Below, piece by piece: positions 8,001-11,887 of a stretch of 11,887 nt of DNA. Origin of the DNA: Granulosicoccaceae bacterium (lineage in GTDB: Bacteria > Pseudomonadota > Gammaproteobacteria > DAOVJZ01). Made by a program: the position numbers and the translations under genes. Below the pieces are notes generated by a model. It made no database searches. It saw only the letters and a list, made by a program, of their open reading frames with translations, and was not told the origin of the DNA. Location of the stretch: assembly GCA_030632035.1 (NCBI GenBank), contig DAOVJZ010000023.1, positions 1 to 11,887 of the forward strand. Reading direction: 5' to 3'. Within the stretch, counting starts at the first letter, position 1, and each line of letters opens with the position of its first letter.

Positions 8001-8226
8001 TATTGAAGGCGCATTATTACGAGTTCGCCCCATTATGATGACAGTGGCCGCAATTATTGCAGGGTTATTGCCTATTATGTTGGGTGATGGCACGGGTTCA
8101 GAGGTCATGCGCCGTATTGCAGCTCCCATGGTTGGTGGTATGATCAGCGCCACAATCCTGACCCTGGTGCTTTTACCGGCTGTCTTTCTGCTCTGGAAGC
8201 AAAGCAGTATCAAGCGTCAGTCATGA
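5098..8226 (+). CDS. cusA: Cu(I)/Ag(I) RND efflux pump CusA
   Basis: This is an inner-membrane proton-driven heavy-metal efflux pump of the HME-RND family, 1042 residues, full length, with the expected 12 TM helices. The three copper-site methionines of E. coli CusA (573, 623, 672) are found here at 566 (DLMYMPTTF), 616 (APLTMIETT) and 665 (RIDMLATG). The offset is a constant seven residues. The TM4 proton-relay motif GAMVDAAIVMIENVHK is present with Asp405. These residues point to monovalent Cu/Ag rather than divalent Zn/Co/Cd, which CzcA-type pumps export. An AAGGAG ribosome site lies at 5085-5090 inside the end of cusB, and the start overlaps the cusB stop as TAATG. It should assemble with the upstream CusB and CusC products. 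No frameshift or missing key residue was seen. Confidence 0.96.
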   Translation: MIAGIIEWSIRNRFLVILMTVILTGWGLYSVKNTPLDAIPDLSDVQVIIKTTYPGQAPQVVEDQVTYPLTTAMLSVPGAVNVRGYSFFGDSFVYVIFKDGTDPYWARSRVLEYLSQVSSRLPRAARSALGPDATGVGWVYEYALVDRTGQHDLSQLRSLQDWFLKYELQTVPGVSEVATIGGMVRQYQVVLHPDRLRAYNLPLKKIASAIRAANQEAGGSVIEMAEAEYMIRATGYIKSIEDLERIPLGVSEQGTPILLKDVAEVRIGPQMRRGIADLDGQGEVVGGVIIMRFGENALTTIKGVKERLETLKNSLPKGVEIVETYDRSSLINRAVSTLGTKLVEEFLVVALVCMVFLFHIRSALVIIISLPIGILAAFIVMQLQGINANIMSLGGIAIAIGAMVDAAIVMIENVHKHIEREGINDENRWCIIYEASREVGPPLFFSLLIITLSFLPVFTLEAQEGRLFAPLAFTKTYAMAMAAGLSITLVPVLMGFFIRGHITPEHKNPVNRILVASYKPFIDFVLYSPWKVVVVSLVLVAISVWPMTKLGSEFMPDLDEGDLMYMPTTFPGVSIGKAQELLQQTDKLIRTLPEVKSVFGKIGRADTATDPAPLTMIETTIQLKPRSEWRDGMTMDKIKQELDGLVKFPGLTNAWVMPIKTRIDMLATGIKTPVGIKVAGPDLKVIQSIGKQLEEVLQDVPGTASVYSERVAGGRYVVVDIDRISASRFGLNIDDVQLVVRTAVGGMNVTQTVEGLERYPVNVRYPRDMRDSLEKLRLLPIVTPQGARIPLGEVADIRIEDGPAMIKSENARINGWTFVDIQGRDLGSYVDEAQAVVRDKVKLPAGYSVSWSGQYEYMVRAKERLSIVVPLTLVIIVLLLYLNFRNMIEVMIIMGTLPLALIGGFWLLYLLGYNMSVAVGVGFIALAGVSVEIGVVMLVYLNQALKEKISTLKEQNRKMTASDLHDAIIEGALLRVRPIMMTVAAIIAGLLPIMLGDGTGSEVMRRIAAPMVGGMISATILTLVLLPAVFLLWKQSSIKRQS

Positions 8227-8274
8227 CATGTTTTTCATACAGGCTTGGTTAATTAATCAACAAGGAGAAAAATC

Positions 8275-8412
8275 ATGCATGATAGTGAGGGTATGTTGAG
8301 CTGGTTTGGTTTTGGTCATTGGGGTATTGGACTTCTTTTTTGGGTTGTTGTTATTGTTCTGGTGGCAACACTGATTAAGAACCTGACGGGTAACAGCAAT
8401 ACAGACAAATAA
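8275..8412 (+). CDS. Small single-TM protein, 45 residues, in the efflux operon
   Basis: A short ORF starts MHDSEGMLSWFGFGHWGIGL, continues with one hydrophobic TM segment (LFWVVVIVLVATLI, residues about 21-34) and ends in a polar tail, KNLTGNSNTDK. A strong AAGGAG ribosome site lies seven bases before the ATG, which supports real translation. It sits 48 bases after cusA and 23 bases before the DUF302 gene, in the same direction. The Gly/Trp/Phe-rich N-terminus before one TM helix resembles small proteins near metal-efflux genes that usually carry a SHOCT tail, but no SHOCT domain is present here. The function is not known. It could be an accessory or stabilising peptide for the CusA complex; this is inference from position. 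Confidence 0.75.
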   Translation: MHDSEGMLSWFGFGHWGIGLLFWVVVIVLVATLIKNLTGNSNTDK

Positions 8413-8435
8413 TCTTGAAAAAGTGAGGAAGTATT

Positions 8436-8825
8436 ATGTATGGATTTAATGTAACTGTTTCCGGTCAGTTTGATGATGTAATCAAACGTGTAACCGAAGA
8501 ATTATCAAAAGAAGGTTTTGGTGTGCTGACTGAGATCGATGTCAAAGCCACACTGAAAAAGAAACTCGATATTGACAAACGTCCCTATACGATTTTAGGT
8601 GCATGTAATCCTGTATTGGCCAATCAGGCCATTGATGCTGAACCCGATATCGGTTTGCTGTTGCCATGTAATGTACTGGTACGCGAAGAAGAAGACGGCA
8701 GTATCAATGTCGGTTTCATGGACCCCAATGCAGTACTGAGTCTGGTAAACAAACCGGAAGTAGAAGGTCTGGCCAGTCAGGTAAGAGAGAAATTGCAACG
8801 AGTGAAGGATGCAATGGCAGATTAG
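8436..8825 (+). CDS. DUF302 family protein
   Basis: A 129-residue soluble protein, full length for DUF302. It begins with YGFNVTVSGQFDDVIKRVTEEL, then a KEGFGVLTEIDVKATLKKKL block. The conserved core PYTILGACNP (Cys57) and LLLPCNVLVRE (Cys78) follows, then VGFMDP. The two cysteines sit at positions well conserved in the family and could bind a metal or form a redox pair; this has not been shown here. DUF302 proteins are common next to sulfur-oxidation and metal-resistance genes, but no biochemical role is firmly known. No signal peptide is visible, so it should be cytoplasmic. A GAGG ribosome site lies seven bases before the ATG. It is the last gene before a terminator, so it probably belongs to the cus transcript. 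Confidence 0.88.
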   Translation: MYGFNVTVSGQFDDVIKRVTEELSKEGFGVLTEIDVKATLKKKLDIDKRPYTILGACNPVLANQAIDAEPDIGLLLPCNVLVREEEDGSINVGFMDPNAVLSLVNKPEVEGLASQVREKLQRVKDAMAD

Positions 8826-8832
8826 TATTAAT

Positions 8833-8870
8833 ACCCCGTCAGTTTGTTGCTACGGGGTTATTTATTTTTA
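8833..8870 (+). terminator. Rho-independent terminator of the efflux cluster
   Basis: A GC-rich stem is formed by ACCCCGT (8833-8839) and ACGGGGT (8852-8858) with a 12-base loop, then a T-rich run to about 8870. It begins eight bases after the DUF302 stop. The convergent HDOD gene ends at 8877. On the minus strand only a short A/T stretch follows the stem, so any action for the HDOD transcript would be weaker. Confidence 0.85.
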
Positions 8871-8876
8871 TAGTAA

Positions 8877-9773
8877 CTAAGCTGCGTTATCATAAAGAAT
8901 CAGTTTGATGGTTTCTTCAAACTGTTGTTCTGCTTCCTGCAATGTAGATTCCAGTATATTTGGATTTAAACCCGCCAGATCCCAGAGAGCCTGATCTTTT
9001 GGCATATCACCATTGATCACACCGCCTTTGCCGAGTTCAACGACTTTGGCTATTTGATCGGCCAGACAAATGATGGCGGTTTCAGCTTGATGTGATTCGG
9101 CTGTTTGCGGTGTGTGGTGATTCTGTAATGTTTGTTGTAATAAATCAGGTAATTTCCACATGCGCGCCAGTTCGCCACCAAGTTCTGCGTGGTTGAATCC
9201 GAGTACATCGCGTTCGGCATTACATAAATCAATGTTATTGAATTTTTTGCGCGCGATGGTTTCACGTCCCAGTTCCGGTACGCGAGTATAAATAACCAGT
9301 TTGCCAATATCATGAAGTAAGCCAGATACAAACAGGGATTCAATGTCTTCATCGTGACGTTTGGATGCCAGGATATGTGCAATCAATGCGCACGCTATAC
9401 TGTGTTTCCAGAAGTCATCCATATTCAGCAGGTCAGCCGGGATGGTATCAAACTTTTTGATAACACTGGTCGCCAGTATCAGGTCGCGTAGTTCGGAAGT
9501 ACCAATAATGGTAATGGCGCGAGACACAGTATCTATCTTGGATGGAAAACCATAAAAAGCACTATTGACGATTTTTAGCAGGCGTATGGTTAAGCCCGGA
9601 TCTTCACTAATGAGGTGGCCAATGTCGGCGGCTGAGCTTTTGGGATCGTTAAGGATTTCGTTAATACGTGTAAAAATTTCTGGCAGTGAAGCCAGTCTTA
9701 CATCCCCTGTTAATAATTCTTGTGGTGTAAGATTCATTGGTTTGCTCTTGCTGTGAAAATAGGTGATGTCCAT
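8877..9773 (-). CDS. HDOD-domain signalling protein
   Basis: A 298-residue protein made almost wholly of one HDOD domain (residues about 15-215) with a short C-terminal helical part. It shows the family strings LPEIFTRINEILNDP, SEDPGLTIRLLKIVNSAFYG, a SGLLHDIGKLVIYT block and GFNHAELGGELARMWKLP. Residues that would ligate metal in a true HD phosphohydrolase are largely present (His124, His154-Asp155, His195, His219/220, Asp239). Activity therefore cannot be excluded, although HDOD proteins are mostly thought to be regulatory. No GGDEF, EAL or response-regulator domain is attached. The start at 9773 has an AGAGG site nine bases upstream. An alternative ATG at 9737 (MNLTPQELLTG), matching the usual family start, has AAGAG eight bases upstream. 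The gene is convergent with the copper cluster and divergent from copA. Confidence 0.88.
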   Translation of the reverse strand: MDITYFHSKSKPMNLTPQELLTGDVRLASLPEIFTRINEILNDPKSSAADIGHLISEDPGLTIRLLKIVNSAFYGFPSKIDTVSRAITIIGTSELRDLILATSVIKKFDTIPADLLNMDDFWKHSIACALIAHILASKRHDEDIESLFVSGLLHDIGKLVIYTRVPELGRETIARKKFNNIDLCNAERDVLGFNHAELGGELARMWKLPDLLQQTLQNHHTPQTAESHQAETAIICLADQIAKVVELGKGGVINGDMPKDQALWDLAGLNPNILESTLQEAEQQFEETIKLILYDNAA

Positions 9774-9836
9774 CGGCTGAATCCTCTGTCCATACTGGCA
9801 AAAGCAGTCACATGCTTCTTATTGTTTTTATCCAGC

Positions 9837-9870
9837 ATGACTGTTAACCGCCCACCAGTTAATCTGTCAT
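9837..9870 (-). other. Stem-loop in the HDOD gene leader
   Basis: Read on the minus strand, ATGAC (9870-9866) pairs with GTCAT (9841-9837), and TTAACTG (9862-9856) pairs with CGGTTAA (9850-9844) with one G-U wobble. The loop is GTGGG, and a small internal loop (AGA/CA) separates the stems. It lies 64-97 bases upstream of the HDOD ATG and downstream of a possible -10 (TATACT, 9919-9914), so it would be in the mRNA leader. It could equally be a protein-binding dyad in DNA. Confidence 0.4.
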
Positions 9871-9913
9871 TTTCAGAGTGCCCGAACCACAATAACGGTA
9901 CACGCGAAAATCC

Positions 9914-9919
9914 AGTATA
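9914..9919 (-). promoter_or_regulatory. Candidate -10 box for the HDOD gene
   Basis: On the minus strand, TATACT lies about 140 bases before the ATG at 9773, with a poor TTTATC as possible -35 at 17 bases. It would give a leader of about 135 bases containing the stem-loop at 9837-9870. Confidence 0.3.
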
Positions 9920-10094
9920 ACTAAATTTGATGGACGGATAAAACCCACATGAGATTTGATTGCAACCCATTGTTTTTATTCAATATAATTTGAAAACCTT
10001 TCTTTATCTATGTATTTGTCGGAACATTGGCAAGGTCTTTGTAGTATTTTTTTACCCTAAATTAGAGTACTTGTAATTTGTTGTTGAGGCTCCT

Positions 10095-11887
10095 ATGTTG
10101 AGTCTGTTCTTTCCATATATAAAGGCACTTCATTCCATGGCTCAACCTGCAATACATCGACTTTCTGTTTCCGGTATGAGTTGTGCCGGTTGTGTGAAGG
10201 CAGTGGAGGATGCGCTGACGGCGGTTCCGGGTGTTATGGAAGCGGCCGTCAATTTTGCGGAACACACGGCGGATGTCATCGGTGATGTCAGCGACGATGA
10301 TCTGATCAAGGCAGTCGTTGCGGGTGGTTATGGTGCGGCCGTGATGCAAGGCAAGGAAGATGAGGTACAGAAAGAAGCCGAGGAGATGGCGTATTACCGA
10401 CGCTTGTTATTAAAGGCGGCGGTAGCGGGTGTCATCGGGATCCCGTTGTTTGTGACCGGTATTGCCTTTGGTATGCCGCCGCTGGTTGAGAACCAGATGT
10501 TCTGGTTATTTATTGGTGCCGCCTCTTTGTTTGCACTGGTATTTTCCGGAGGTCATTTTTTTACCGGTGCGTGGAAATCCTTTTTTGCGCACAACGCCAA
10601 TATGGACACATTGATTGCGCTCGGTACCGGCAGTGCATGGTTGTATTCCATGGTCATCACATTGCAACCGGGACTGGTTCCAGTTGAAGCCCAGCATGTC
10701 TATTTTGAAGCTGCCGTGATTATTATCGCATTGATCAATTTTGGTTCTGCACTGGAAATGCGCGCCCGTGGAAAAACATCAGAAGCCATTAAACGCTTGA
10801 TTGGTCTGCAACCCAGAACTGCGCGTGTGGTACGTAATGGTCAGGACATGGATGTGGCGATTGAAGATGTTGGTCTGGATGAAACTCTGCGTGTGCGACC
10901 CGGTGAAAAGATTGCGGTTGATGGTGTGATTGTTGATGGCCATTCCAGTATTGATGAATCCATGTTGACCGGCGAACCCATGCCGGTAAATAAACAAAAG
11001 GGTGATGATGTGGCGGCGGGCACAATTAATGCACAAGGCACCTTTTTGTTTCAGGCAACACGTATAGGTAAAGATACGGCATTGGCACGCATTATCGAAA
11101 TGGTGCGCAAGGCACAGAATACCAAGCCTGCGATTGGTCGCCTGGTTGATAAAGTCGCGTCTATTTTTGTTCCTGTTGTATTGATTATTGCTGTGATGAC
11201 GGCGATGGTCTGGTTTAATTTTGGGCCAGAACCACGCGTCAGTTTTACCATGGTTGCAACTATGACCGTGCTGATTATTGCCTGTCCGTGCGCATTGGGG
11301 TTGGCAACACCAATTTCAATTATGGTGGGTGTCGGCAAGGCGGCGGAATACGGCGTATTAATCAGGAATGGTGATGCATTACAAACTGCAGGACGTATCA
11401 CGACGATTGTGCTGGATAAAACGGGCACAGTGACAGAAGGAAAACCCACCGTAACGGCATTGGTCACAAACAATATTGATGAAGACGAATTATTGAAAAC
11501 AGCTGCCAGTATTGAAACTGGATCTGAACACCCTTTGGCACAGGCGATTATCTCTGCGGCACAAACAAAACAGCTTGCGTTATATGACGTTGAAAACTTT
11601 CAGGCTGTTGCTGGCAAAGGTGTACAGGCAAGTGTGAATGGACAATCTGTATTATTTGGTAATGACAAATTGATGCAAGCCAACCAGATTAATTTGGGTA
11701 ATATGGAACGGCGTGCAAAACAACTGGCGATGGATGCGCAAACTCCGATGTATCTGGCCATCGATAATCGGATGGCAGGCATTGTGGCGGTATCTGATCC
11801 GGTGAAAGAAGATTCAAAAACAGCTATTGATCGTTTTCATAAACTGGGTTTAAAAGTAGTCATGCTGACAGGTGACAATGAAGCCAC
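10095..11887 (+). CDS. copA: Cu(I)-exporting P1B-type ATPase CopA (3' end cut off)
   Basis: This ATPase pumps cytoplasmic Cu(I), and probably Ag(I), across the inner membrane. The frame is open from 10095 to the window edge (597 codons). Numbered from 10095, one N-terminal metal-binding domain carries GMSCAGC (Cys30, Cys33). TM helices follow, then the actuator motif TGE (292-294), the ion-binding CPC in TM6 (397-399), the phosphorylation motif DKTGT (Asp441), the SEHPLA block (His479-Pro480) and GDN (593-595). The window ends before the TM7/TM8 metal-site residues. CPC plus a CxxC HMA domain points to the Cu+ subgroup P1B-1. The start at 10095 has a GAGG site five bases upstream. Many homologues would start at the in-frame ATG at 10137 (MAQPAIHRLSV), which has only a distant AAAGG. 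An in-frame stop lies at 10074-10076. Confidence 0.94.
   Translation, partial: MLSLFFPYIKALHSMAQPAIHRLSVSGMSCAGCVKAVEDALTAVPGVMEAAVNFAEHTADVIGDVSDDDLIKAVVAGGYGAAVMQGKEDEVQKEAEEMAYYRRLLLKAAVAGVIGIPLFVTGIAFGMPPLVENQMFWLFIGAASLFALVFSGGHFFTGAWKSFFAHNANMDTLIALGTGSAWLYSMVITLQPGLVPVEAQHVYFEAAVIIIALINFGSALEMRARGKTSEAIKRLIGLQPRTARVVRNGQDMDVAIEDVGLDETLRVRPGEKIAVDGVIVDGHSSIDESMLTGEPMPVNKQKGDDVAAGTINAQGTFLFQATRIGKDTALARIIEMVRKAQNTKPAIGRLVDKVASIFVPVVLIIAVMTAMVWFNFGPEPRVSFTMVATMTVLIIACPCALGLATPISIMVGVGKAAEYGVLIRNGDALQTAGRITTIVLDKTGTVTEGKPTVTALVTNNIDEDELLKTAASIETGSEHPLAQAIISAAQTKQLALYDVENFQAVAGKGVQASVNGQSVLFGNDKLMQANQINLGNMERRAKQLAMDAQTPMYLAIDNRMAGIVAVSDPVKEDSKTAIDRFHKLGLKVVMLTGDNEA

Larger units (their letters stand above)
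9774..10094. other. Divergent intergenic region between the HDOD gene and copA
   Basis: This 321-base gap should hold the promoters of both divergent genes. It is AT-rich on the copA side, with T-runs near 10048-10053. Apart from the stem-loop and -10 candidate listed separately, no gene, RNA family or CueR-type operator is recognised. A 78-codon minus-strand ORF that crosses it (9970-9734) looks spurious. Confidence 0.6.

Noticed and set aside
9714..9780. Leader string resembling part of a c-di-GMP-I riboswitch (GCAAACCA) near the HDOD start
   Set aside because: The second conserved block (GGACGCAAAGCC-like) and the closing helices are missing, and the string overlaps coding sequence.
9734..9970. 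A 78-codon minus-strand ORF upstream of and overlapping the HDOD start
   Set aside because: It is in a different frame from the HDOD gene, has no clear ribosome site, shows no recognisable domain or signal peptide, and covers the region where the promoter and leader are expected.
9996..10036. ACCTT and AAGGT half-sites upstream of copA as a CueR operator
   Set aside because: The halves are 31 bases apart, far more than the spacing of MerR/CueR dyads, and no well-placed -35/-10 pair with a 19-base spacer surrounds them.

Overview
The window looks like a chromosomal stretch of an autotrophic, probably gammaproteobacterial, sulfur- or metal-oxidising bacterium. The organism type is inferred from a form II RuBisCO gene with a divergent CbbR-type regulator, close to a Cus-type copper/silver RND efflux operon and a copper P-type ATPase. 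Base composition is moderate, and no mobile element, tRNA, rRNA or CRISPR array was seen. Both ends cut through genes.

Left part (1-1562): the 5' two fifths of cbbM (form II RuBisCO) runs leftward off the window and stops just before the catalytic-lysine motif. A LysR-family regulator, most likely CbbR, is transcribed divergently. The 150-bp gap between them holds two adjacent dyads that suit a CbbR operator.

Middle part (1563-8825, all + strand): a copper/silver detoxification cluster. It opens with a small secreted Cys/Met-rich protein of CopL/DUF2946-like character. After a strongly structured 122-bp gap come cusC (outer-membrane channel), cusB (periplasmic adaptor) and cusA (HME-RND pump), with cusC/cusB and cusB/cusA overlapping. 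CusB is unusual: it is a candidate lipoprotein and carries two CusF-like copper-chaperone domains in tandem at its C-terminus, so no separate cusF is needed. The cluster ends with a 45-residue single-TM protein and a DUF302 protein, followed by a good rho-independent terminator. No CusRS, CueR or other metal regulator lies in the window, so the control of this cluster is not visible here.

Right part (8826-11887): an HDOD-domain signalling protein is encoded on the - strand, convergent with the efflux cluster. Its leader can form a stem-loop. A roughly 320-bp gap separates it from a divergent copA-type Cu(I) P1B-ATPase, which is cut by the right end just after its GDN motif.

Together, CopA would move cytoplasmic Cu(I)/Ag(I) to the periplasm. 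The CusF domains on CusB would then capture it and pass it to CusA for expulsion through CusC. The most interesting features are the double CusF fusion, with a 60-nt stretch identical between the copies, and the structured gap before cusC.
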